Source: Myxocyprinus asiaticus
Lineage: Eukaryota; Chordata; Actinopteri; Cypriniformes; Catostomidae
Direction of reading: 5' to 3'
Length of the DNA: 64,000 nucleotides
Assembly: GCF_019703515.2 (NCBI RefSeq)
Contig: NC_059351.1
Location: forward strand, 22,270,001-22,334,000
Within the stretch, counting starts at the first letter, position 1. Every line of letters starts with the position of its first letter. Below the pieces are notes generated by a model that was given only the letters and a program-made list of their open reading frames with translations, was not told the DNA's origin and did not search any database. Shown piece by piece: positions 56,104 to 64,000 of the stretch. The position numbers were made by a program, and so were the translations under genes.

Positions 56104-57679
56104 CAGGTGCATCTCAATAAATTAGAATGTCGTGGAAAAGTTCATTTATTTCAGTAATTCAACTCAAATTGTGAAACTCGTGTATTAAATAAATTCAATA
56201 CACACAGACTGAGGTAGTTTAAGTCTTTGGTTCTTTTAATTGTGATGATTTTGGCTCACATTTCACAAAAACCCACCAATTCACTATCTCAAAAAATTAG
56301 ACTACATCATAAGACCAATAAAAAAAAACATTTTTAGTGAATTGTTGGCCTTCTGGAAAGTATGTTCATTTACTGTATATGTACTCAATACTTGGTAGGG
56401 GCTCCTTTTGCTTTAATTACTGCCTCAATTCGGCGTGGCATGGAGGTGATCAGTTTGTGGCACTGTTGAGGTGGTATGGAAGCCCAGGTTTCTTTGACAG
56501 TGGACTTCAGCTCATCTGCATTTTTTGGTCTCTTGTTCCTCATTTTCCTCTTGACAATACCCCATAGATTCTCTATGGGGTTCAGGTCTGGTGAGTTTGC
56601 TGGCCAGTCAAGCACACCAACACCATGGTCATTTAACCAACTTTTGGTGCTTTTGGCAGTGTGGGCAGGTGCCAAATCCTGCTGGAAAATGAAATCAGCA
56701 TCTTTAAAAAGCTGGTCAGGAAGCATGAAGTGCTCCAAAATTTCTTGGTAAACGGGTGCAGTGACTTTGGTTTTCAAAAAACACAATGGACCAACACCAG
56801 CAGATGACATTGCACCCCAAATCATCACAGACTGTGGAAACTTAACACTGGACTTCAAGCAACTTGGGCTATGAGCTTCTCCACCCTTCCTCCAGACTCT
56901 AGGACCTTGGTTTCCAAATGAAATACAAAACTTGCTCTCATCTGAAAAGAGGACTTTGGAACACTGGGCAACAGTCCAGTTCTTCTTCTCCTTAGCCCAG
57001 GTAAGACGCCTCTGACGTTGTCTGTGGTTCAGGAGTGGCTTAACAAGAGGAATATGACAACTGTAGCCAAATTCCTTGACATGTTTGTGTGTGGTGGCTC
57101 TTGATGCCTTGACCCCAGCCTCAGTCCATTCCTTGTGAAGTTCACCCAAATTCTTGAATCGATTTTGCTTGACAATCATAAGGCTGCGGTTCTCTTGGTT
57201 GGTTGTGCATCTTTTTCTTCCACACTTTTTCCTTCCACTCAACTTTCTGTTAACATGCTTGGATACAGCACTCTGTGAACAGCCAGCTTCTTTGGCAATA
57301 AATGTTTGTGGCTTACCCTCCTTGTGAAGGGTGTCAATGATTGTCTTCTGGAAAACTGTCAGATCAGCAGTCTTCCCCATGATTGTGTAGCCTAGTGAAC
57401 CAAACTGAGAGACCATTTTGAAGGCTCAGGAAACCTTTGCAGGTGTTTTGAGTTGATTAGCTGATTGGCATATCACCATATTCTAATTTTTTGAGATAGT
57501 GAATTGATGGGTTTTTGTTAAATGTAAGCCAAAATCATCACAATTAAAAGAACCAAAGACTTAAACTACTTCAGTCTGTGTGCATTGAATTTATTTAATA
57601 CACGAGTTTCACAGTTTGAGTTGAATTACTGAAATAAATGAACTTTTCCATGACATTCTAATTTATTGAGATGCACCTG
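56104..57679 (-). mobile_element. Tc1 element, family I copy 3, nested in gypsy pol
   Basis: CAGGTGCATCTCAATAAATT at 56104 and its complement ending at 57679, flanked by TA (56102-56103 and 57680-57681). It is 1576 bp with full terminal repeats. Gypsy sequence continues on both sides (TNLVKHCIITTDDFPV to the left, protease to the right), so the Tc1 insertion is younger than the gypsy insertion. Confidence 0.97.
56385..57416 (-). CDS. Tc1 transposase, family I copy 3, intact frame
   Basis: The open frame is 343 residues; the likely start is the internal MGKTADLT (Met13), as in copy 1. It has both helix-turn-helix parts, GRKKCGRKR, and the DD34E residues in FSDES, FQQDLAPAHT and LNPIENLW. Relative to copy 1 it lacks Arg of LMRIVKQ and two residues of LPSADQLF (LPDQLF), both in-frame losses. 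It keeps Trp in VMIWGAMSS. TVFQKTI replaces TVVQKTI. The lost residues may or may not impair function. Confidence 0.92.
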   Translation of the reverse strand: MVSQFGSLGYTIMGKTADLTVFQKTIIDTLHKEGKPQTFIAKEAGCSQSAVSKHVNRKLSGRKKCGRKRCTTNQENRSLMIVKQNRFKNLGELHKEWTEAGVKASRATTHKHVKEFGYSCHIPLVKPLLNHRQRQRRLTWAKEKKNWTVAQCSKVLFSDESKFCISFGNQGPRVWRKGGEAHSPSCLKSSVKFPQSVMIWGAMSSAGVGPLCFLKTKVTAPVYQEILEHFMLPDQLFKDADFIFQQDLAPAHTAKSTKSWLNDHGVGVLDWPANSPDLNPIENLWGIVKRKMRNKRPKNADELKSTVKETWASIPPQQCHKLITSMPRRIEAVIKAKGAPTKY

Positions 57680-57681
57680 TA

Positions 57682-58285
57682 TGTCCAATGTCCTGTGTAC
57701 AAACGGTAGGCCAGTTTAACATCAAATTTTCCAGCCTCACTTTGATCTTTGGTTGAGTGTCAGATTTTGAATACGTTGCTGCATAACCTGCAAAGCGTCA
57801 TCTGTAACGGAAAGTGTGGGTACAGCAAGATAAAAATGCACAGTAGAACAGACATCCTTGTTCAGAAATGGAAAAGAAAAATCTTTTCCTGCTTCTATGG
57901 CAGAAAGCAAGGTGTACTGAGTTTTTTGGAAGTCTAACACGATTCCTGTCATCAGCATAAATCCATGCCTAAAATAATTGCCACAGCCAAATCAGCATCT
58001 CTCATAATGAACATTGTCAAATCTACTGGTATTCCTTGAATTTCACCTTGCCAGTTTACCTTTCCTAGAGCTGTATGCTTCTGTCCATTGGCCAACATGA
58101 ACGATTGTTCTTGACACTGCTGGTAAGGTTCTGTTTTACACAACTGTTTCCAACTGGATTCTTTGATAAGGGACAATGTGCTACCTGTGTCCACCATGGC
58201 AGTGAAATATCTAATCGCGGATAACGATAGGAATAACAACCGTTTTAATGTCTGGTCGTACTGAATTTTGAGTGGCTTGCATGAT
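57682..58285 (-). pseudogene. Gypsy protease and protease-RT linker
   Basis: The frame at 57952-58239 has FTAMVDTGSTLSLIKESSWK, with the DTGS active-site motif of retroelement aspartic proteases. It continues to MLANGQKHTALGKVNWQGEI and DADLAVAIILGMDLC (the ILGxD block that ends such proteases). Downstream, 57737-57958 (GIVLDFQKTQYTLLSAIEAG) is the linker to RT. The enzyme would cleave the Gag-Pol polyprotein. Only about 290 bases of coding sequence are open before a break. Confidence 0.85.
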
Positions 58286-58345
58286 TCTGTTATTTGCTAT
58301 GGGAGGTTTTCATTGAGGTTCACAAGAGGTTTGTGGCTCCTTTCT

Positions 58346-59196
58346 TTATTCCTCCAAATTCACCTGACTCCAATATCTTTTTGATTCATCAAAATCTCGT
58401 TCTATCTGTATGCCAATCTGTACCAATTCGCCCACATCTTTCACAGTTCCTCTCATCAGACTCACCAGTCGTGGATTACAATTCCGTAGTATTGCTTGTA
58501 CGACTTCTCTTTCAGTCATCTCTTTTTTCCATCTCATGCACGGTAATGAAAAGCAAAGTCTCTGATACTTTCCCGGACTCCTGGTTTCCTTTCTAATAAT
58601 TTTCTTGCAGCCACTTCTTCATAATCTTCACTTAGAAATGAAATAAAAATAAAAAATCCTTAAACTGCTTCAACTTCAACATTCCTTCTTTCGGCCAACC
58701 ACCAGTCTTTAGCTGTTCCTTTCAAGACAGTGGTCAAAGCAGCCATTATCTCATTGTCAGAAAGAGCACAAATAGTGAAATACTCTTCACATCTTTCAAT
58801 GAACACCACTGGATCTTCATCTTGAGTGTTGCTAAAATCAGGAAAGTCAATCTTTACAGGAGGACTGTATTGCATTGAAGAATCAGCTACAGTTATGGGA
58901 CTGGTAAGCTGGACAACATCAGTTTGTTCTCCTACTTTAATCACTGGAGTGGATGAGGAGAAATTTAAATGTGGTTGGTTGGTATTAGACATTGTTGTAA
59001 TAAGAGACTTGAATTTTTGCTCAATTTGGATCTCTCTTCTTGTTAAACAGTCAACCATAGATCTTCCGAAATCTTGTATTGAGTGTTCAAACCTTTTCGT
59101 AACTCTGTCGCATTCACGCTCAACCACATAATGCAATCTCACTTTGATGATCTTACATTTGTTTTCCATCTCTTCATGAGCAACACATTCACTCAC
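58346..59196 (-). pseudogene. Gypsy gag
   Basis: 58660-59196 includes KIDFPDFSNTQDEDPVVFIE, RCEEYFTICALSDNEIMAAL and LKGTAKDWWLAERR, the usual capsid pattern of gypsy Gag. After a frame break near 58655, 58346-58537 continues with EREVVQAILRNCNPRLVSLM and VKDVGELVQIGIQIERDF. I see no CCHC zinc knuckle between here and the protease, so the nucleocapsid part is lost or absent in this family. Confidence 0.82.
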
Positions 59197-59315
59197 CTTC
59201 TGATAGCAATCCTCAACCCGGCCTTCAAGTGATATTAGTCTTTCAGCCAGTTGTGTATTTTTAGGTATAACAGAGAGAATTGGTTGTCATGGTTCTCCTC
59301 CTGCTTCAGGTGGGG

Positions 59316-59508
59316 GAGGGGGTGTCAAACTCAGTTCCGGGAGGGCGGCAGCCCTGCAGAGTTTAGTTCCAGCCCTGCTCCAAAATGCCTCCTTGTAATC
59401 TTCAAGCACTCCTGAAGACCTTGATTAGCTGCTTAAGATGTGTTTAATTAGGATTGGAGCTAAACTCTGATGGACTGTGGCCCTCCAGGAACCGAGTTTG
59501 ATACCCCT
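59316..59508. repeat. Palindromic MITE in the gypsy 5' region
   Basis: GGGTGTCAAACTCAGTTCC on the left and GGAACCGAGTTTGATACCCC on the right are inverted. Inner blocks pair too (GCAGAGTTTAGTTCCAGCCC with the GGATTGGAGCTAAACTCTGA region). It matches a widespread fish inverted-repeat element with GGGGTGTCAAACTC tips. No target duplication is obvious. Confidence 0.75.
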
Positions 59509-59722
59509 GATCTAAACTCTCGCCTGTGTAGTCTTCCTCAGAATCCAGGTACAAATCACTGAATGTATTGATCAGTTCCCTGATTGGTTCTCTATGAGCA
59601 AAGAAAGAATTCGGTGTATCTCCCAGGCCAAGTACGGCCCCATCCTCACCCAGAGCTTTACAGCTTGTCATTGAATAAAGACTCATAACACAGTAAAATG
59701 TCAGTGAATAAAGTTAATTAAT

Positions 59723-59743
59723 AAGGTCCCTGTTCCAGCGCCA
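59723..59743 (-). promoter_or_regulatory. Primer binding site, tRNA-Lys-like
   Basis: On the minus strand TGGCGCTGGAACAGGGACC directly follows the 5' LTR. Apart from two mismatches it agrees with the TGGCGCCCGAACAGGGAC primer site used with tRNA-Lys by several retroelements. Its position next to the LTR is as expected for initiation of reverse transcription. Confidence 0.75.
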
Positions 59744-60552
59744 TTATATAACAAACTAATACTTCTATGAGCAAAAGTTAATTATAAATCTGAAATTCTT
59801 TTGGGATGGATTCTCATACCAACTTAATCACTAAATCACTAAACAGGTTGAGTTTCAAAGATGAATAAAACATTTTTCTTAATGCGAGTATATTATAGAG
59901 CTATATAAACCAAAAGTGCAATATCAGAAACACAAACTCAGAATAACATATCCCATAAACCAATCATACAAACTGAACCCCAAATGTATACAAAATAAAA
60001 TTATAAATGCAAAAAAATAGTTCTGATCAGAGTCTGGAGAGTTGCATACGGTGAAAGTGATGAAAAGTTATCTGAATTAGTCCATAGATGAATGATGAAA
60101 CTTTGTATTTGATGTTGATGCAATCAGTTCTTTAACACCATTAACGGTCCAAACCAAAATCCTCATCCACACGATAACTCCAGAAACAAGCAGTAAATAG
60201 TCCCCTCTTCGTGAGTAATATCCATTTTAGATGTCACAAAGTGAAGGGATATAAAGCAGGCAAAGTCATTTCTTTCAGCCATTAAAATATGCTAGGCAAT
60301 AGCAAATGCATCATTAGGTACCAGAAAAAGGGAGAAACAGGAAAGCCTTTTTGATAAAGCATGAAACAGTATGTTTCTCAATCAAAACATCAGTCAAGTT
60401 GGTTTGTATCCATGTGCATCCACGCTTTTCGCTTTCCAAACAACCTCACTTCCTCTACTACATCCCTGTATTTAAACCTAACCCACAGCAACATTAGCGC
60501 CCCCTAATGGTGGGTAGTAAAATAACAACAGAGGTAACACTTAACTGTTACA
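59744..60552 (-). repeat. 5' LTR of the gypsy element
   Basis: Direct repeat of 52618-53464 with scattered substitutions and small indels. On the minus strand it begins TGTAACAGTTAAGTGTTACC at 60552 and ends ATTAGTTTGTTATATAA beside the primer site. The two LTRs were identical when the element inserted, so their differences measure its age. Confidence 0.92.
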
Positions 60553-60928
60553 ATACAGACAGGGTTACACTCCCGAGGCCCAATGACTGACAGGTACAGA
60601 CCATATGGATGAACGCTGTCAAACACTCTTGCTCTGGTGTTTACTGAAAGCTTTTAGACAAGATGACATGACAACGGGCCAGACAGTCTAGACTCGTGTA
60701 TGTCTGGATGCAGCTGGGTGGATTTTTGGAAAAGGGCGCCCTGGAAATGCACCGGGTTTTAAAGAGTTTTACATGTCTAGCCATTCCAGTTATGCAGAAC
60801 ATTTTCAGGTCTACATCACATAATAGTGTTAATATATTGGATAAAATGCAGATGACCCCACAGTATAAATGTTAAGCACATTTCAAAATTCAGAAAACTG
60901 AATACATACGCTGTTGACAGATTCTTAG
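60553..60928. other. Spacer, nothing recognised
   Basis: Moderately balanced composition; no gene or repeat end identified. Confidence 0.35.
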
Positions 60929-61803
60929 TTAAAGGGTTAGTTCACCCAAAAATGAAAATTCTCTCATTATTTACTCACCCTCATGATATCCCAGGTGTTT
61001 ATGACTTTCTTTTTTCACCAGAACACATTTGAAGAAAAACAGAAAAATATCTTAGGTCCTTAAAATGCAAGTGAATTGAGATTTCTCTTTTGAAGCTCCA
61101 AAAATCACAGACAGTCAGCATAAACGTCATCCATACGACACCAGCTGTTAAATTGATGTCTTCTAAAGCGAAATGTTCGCTTTTGTGTGTGAAAAAGATC
61201 AATATTTAAGTACCTTTTTAACTCTAAATCATGCTTCCTGTCAGGAGCGGTATGTGCGTATGACGTAATCACACTGACATTTGAAACACGCGAGAACTGA
61301 CGCACATGCGACACAGCTGGAAGAGCAGTGCTGTTTACAAGAGAGGAGGAGGAATGCTGTACAGTAGCTTGGTTGGTTTTGGTTTGAATCTGTCTTGGAT
61401 GTCTCGACTGAGTGGAGAACGTGAGATTACCTCTGTATCATGGCAACGGAATACGTCACACGAGAGACAGCTTGGACGCCACCCTCTCGAGAAGCCTAAT
61501 GGAAGCGATGGTTTATAGTTAAAAAGTACTTACATTTTTTATCTTTTTTTGCACCAAGAGAGATGGTATATCTTTAGAAGACATTAATCTAACTGCTGGA
61601 GTCGTCTCGATGATGTTTATGTTGACTGATTTTTGGAGTTTCAAAAGAGAAATCTCCATTCACTTGCATTTTAAGGACCTACTGAGCAAGGATCTTTTTC
61701 TATTTTTCTTCAAATGTGCTCTGGTGAAGAAAGAAAGTCATACACACCTGGGATATCATGAGGGTGAGCAAATAATGAAAGCATTTTTATTTTTGGGTTA
61801 ACT
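60929..61803. repeat. TTAA-ended MITE, copy D, with arms of about 240 bp
   Basis: It begins TTAAAGGGTTAGTTCACCCA and ends with TTATTTTTGGGTTAACTC. The arms pair over long blocks: TTTACTCACCCTCATGATAT with ATATCATGAGGGTGAGCAAA, CATTTGAAGAAAA with TTCTTCAAATG, and AAATGCAAGTGAATTGAGAT with ATCTCCATTCACTTGCATTT. The right tip is slightly degraded. The interior (61200-61560) is CpG-bearing and unrelated to copies B and C. The L2 LINE starts directly after it. Confidence 0.82.
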
Positions 61804-61809
61804 CAGCAT

Positions 61810-62958
61810 ATGACTCAAGATGGCGTTGAGTATGGCTGCTGCGTTGCGAGCTCCGACACAACATGGCAGTGTTTTGTTTGTTTTGTTCACAATTCTTATG
61901 TTTTTTTGTCTTGGATGTTGTCTGCCTTATTGTCTACGACAGACAAAGACTTTTGGACATTGGTTTTAGCAATTTCACACCGTAAACCGGACTTCAAATT
62001 CCTCAATGCCGACCTGCTGTTTACAAACACGCAAGCGGAGCCCTTTGTCTGGGCAGTCCGGACGCGGAAATGCAGGAGGAAAAGGAGAAACAGAGCCAGC
62101 GTTCTCATCAGAGTAAGACGCCGCACAAATCGACCCCCGCTATCCACTATTCTACTGGCAAATGTTCAGTCTCTGGATAACAAGCTCTGCGAGATGAAAG
62201 CGCGGATCTCTTTCCAACGAGAGACGAGGGACTGCTGCATTATCTGCCTAACAGAAACTTGGATGTCTGCAGAGATTCCAGATTCAGCCACTGAACCCAA
62301 CAAATCCTGGTGTGATCAGAGGAACGTACATTCTATCAAGTCTTTCTGCTCTCCTGATCTGGAATTTCTCATGCTTCTGTGTCGACCATTCTGGCTACCG
62401 AGGGAATTCGCACCGGTCATTATCACAGCTGTGTACATCCCGCCACAAGCTGACACAGACCGGGCACTCAAGGAACTGTATGGGAGTATAAGTGAGCAGG
62501 AAACCGCGCACCCTGAGGCCGTGTTCATTGTGACCGGGTACTTTAATAAAGCCAGTTTCAAATCAGTCGCACCAAAATACCACCAGCACATTAGTTTCAA
62601 CATATGAGGGGACCGGGTTTTGGACTATTGCTACTCTCCCTTCCGGGATGGCTACAAATCCCTCCCCCACCCACCATTTGGCAAATCGGACCACTCTTCC
62701 ATTCTGCTTCTGCCCGCTTACAGGCAGAAACTGAAACAGGAAGCAACCGCCCTCAGAACGATCCAGTGCTTGTCGGACCAATCAGACTCTACGCTACAGG
62801 ACTGTTTTGATCACACGGACTGGGAGATGTTCCATTCTGATGACGACATCGAGGTTTACGCTGATAGCATAATGTGTTTCATCAAAAAAAAGCATGGAGG
62901 ACGTAGTTCTGACCAGAACAATATGGATCTACCCGAACCAGAAGCCATGGATAAATAG
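61810..62958 (+). pseudogene. L2 ORF2, N-terminal and endonuclease part
   Basis: The frame from 61810 contains RRKRRNRASVLIRVRRRTNR (basic), then the AP-endonuclease blocks: STILLANVQSLDNKLCEMKA, CIICLTETWMSAEIPDSATE, APVIITAVYIPPQADTDRAL, IVTGYFNKASFK (GDFN changed to GYFN at codon 62539-62541) and FGKSDHSSILLLPAYRQKLK. A stretch of about 25 residues expected after the SATE block is deleted. A TGA at 62605-62607, probably a decayed CGA, is the only stop before the frame resumes in phase to about 62890, where an A-run shifts it. Confidence 0.85.
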
Positions 62959-64000
62959 CAATCTTTGTGCGGCACTTAATGTGCGGACCTACGCTTTCAA
63001 TTCCAGGAACGCGGAGGAGCATAAACAAGCCAGTTATGCCCTCAGAAAAACAGAGCAGCAAAACGCCAGTACAGGAACAAGATTGAAGGACAGTTTAACA
63101 CCACCAACTCTAGAAGCATGTGGCAGGGAATTAACATCATCACGGACTTTAAAAGGAATAAAAACTCTGCCATGAACACCGCTGCCTCTCTCCTGGATGA
63201 GCTAAATACTTTTTATGCTCATTTTGAGGGAAATGACACTGCACTCGCGGAGAGAGCTCTCATGGCCGAAGCTACAGAGGTTAGTTCACTCTCCGTCTCT
63301 GTAGCGGATATAACCCGATCCTTCTGACGGGTGAATATCCGCAAAGCCGCGGGCCCAGACGGCATTCCGGGCCGCATCATCAGAGCGTGCGTGAACCAGT
63401 TGGCTGGTGTTTTTACAGACATTTTCAACCTTTCCCTCTCTTTGTCTGTAGTCCCCACATGCTTTAAAACATCCACTATTGTGCCTATTCCAAAGCAATC
63501 AAAAATAACTTGCTTAAATGACAGGCATCCTGTTGCTCTGACCCCCATCATCAGCAAATGCTTTGAGAGACTAATCAGAGATTACATCTGCTCTGTGCTG
63601 CCTCTCTCTCTTGACCCATTGCAGTTTGCTTACTGCAACAACCGCTCCACTGATGATGCCATTGCATCTACAATACACACTGCTCTCTCCCACCTGGAAA
63701 AAAGAACACTTATGTGGGAATGCTGTTTGTAGACTACAGCTCAGCATTCAACACCATAGTGCCCTCCAAGCTAGATGAGACACTCCGGGCTCTGGGCTTA
63801 AACATCTCGCTGTGCAGCTGGATCCTGGACTTCCTGTCAAGCAGACGCCAGGTGGTTAGAATAGGCAGCAACATCTCCTCATCACTGATCCTCAACACTG
63901 GAGCCCCACAGGGCTGTGTTCTCAGCCCACTCTTGTGTTCCTTGTACACACATGACTGTGTGGCAACACATAGCTCCAACACCATCAAGTTTGCTGATGA
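62894..64000 (+). pseudogene. L2 ORF2, linker and reverse transcriptase part
   Basis: The linker (TIWIYPNQKPWINSNLCAAL) is in a shifted frame, then the original phase returns by 63118 (MWQGINIITDFKRNKNSAMN). A TGA at 63325-63327, again where CGA is expected, precedes the [62 protein letters not shown] and [20 protein letters not shown]. Near 63705 a one-base loss in CTGGAAAAAAGAAC shifts the frame. Later RT blocks ([15 protein letters not shown]) are visible only in another frame to the end. Confidence 0.87.

Larger units (their letters stand above)
52618..60552 (-). mobile_element. Ty3/gypsy LTR retrotransposon, near full length, with nested insertions
   Basis: Two direct LTRs (52618-53464 and about 59743-60552) enclose gag, protease, RT, RNase H and integrase in the Ty3/gypsy order, all on the minus strand. 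A primer site lies beside the 5' LTR and a polypurine tract beside the 3' LTR. A Tc1 element (56104-57679) splits pol between protease and RT, and a small MITE (about 59316-59508) lies upstream of gag. Multiple stops, a frameshift and a lost RT catalytic motif make it inactive. I could not identify target-site duplications at the outer ends. Confidence 0.93.
61804..64000 (+). mobile_element. L2-type LINE, cut by the window edge
   Basis: It starts near 61804 with a purine-rich leader (TGACTCAAGATGGCGTTGAG) and runs through endonuclease, linker and reverse transcriptase to the window end, where TTTGCTGATGA is the start of the FADD motif. It is the same broad L2 group as the elements at 27247 and 46438. 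The full 5' end appears to be present, which is less common than 5' truncation. Confidence 0.88.

Noticed and set aside
52618..60552. Endogenous retrovirus with an envelope gene
   Set aside because: No envelope-like frame lies between integrase and the 3' LTR; gene order and motifs fit a Ty3/gypsy retrotransposon.

Overview
The window looks like intergenic or intronic DNA of a bony fish, probably a cyprinid (carp, goldfish or zebrafish relatives). The reasons are AT-rich vertebrate-style sequence, long TA/CA microsatellites, several families of Tc1/mariner transposons, L2-type LINEs, tRNA-derived SINEs, a Ty3/gypsy LTR element and many short inverted-repeat elements of kinds common in cyprinid genomes. 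The organism call is inference. No bacterial or viral gene organisation is present. No host gene is certain; the one candidate is a possible terminal exon of a membrane protein at 344-665 on the minus strand.

Layout. 0-6 kb: a SINE, the candidate exon, a collapsed gypsy-type element (1395-3447) with a SINE-like insertion, and a left-truncated Sleeping Beauty-like Tc1 fossil (about 4565-5845). 6-18 kb: a diverged tandem array (6691-7877), a long hairpin element (8944-9715), a 45-bp-unit minisatellite (9795-11310), a small palindromic MITE and two SINE-like repeats. 17.6-26 kb: a non-autonomous Tc1 copy with a microsatellite on its end, a miniature Tc1 copy, and a 1.9-kb foldback element carrying fifteen 72-bp tandem units. 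27-32.6 kb: a minus-strand L2 LINE and a Tc1 element with an intact transposase frame. 34-43.5 kb: several MITEs, a Tc1 element with one nonsense codon, and the second non-autonomous Tc1 copy sharing the same internal deletion. 44-52 kb: a second, frameshifted copy of the 31-kb Tc1 family, a 5'-truncated L2, and hAT-like MITEs with 8-bp target duplications. 52.6-60.6 kb: a nearly full-length minus-strand Ty3/gypsy retrotransposon with two LTRs, primer site and polypurine tract, interrupted by a third Tc1 copy and a MITE. 60.9-64 kb: a long-TIR MITE and a plus-strand L2 LINE that runs off the window.

How the parts relate: these are independent mobile elements, not a cooperating pathway. The useful information lies in their nesting order, in the Tc1 families, which include intact, frameshifted and internally deleted forms, and in element ends that run straight into microsatellites. 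I found no convincing new biological system. The best leads are the foldback element with its internal minisatellite, the shared-deletion Tc1 pair, the near-identical three-copy Tc1 family and the unexplained membrane-protein exon.
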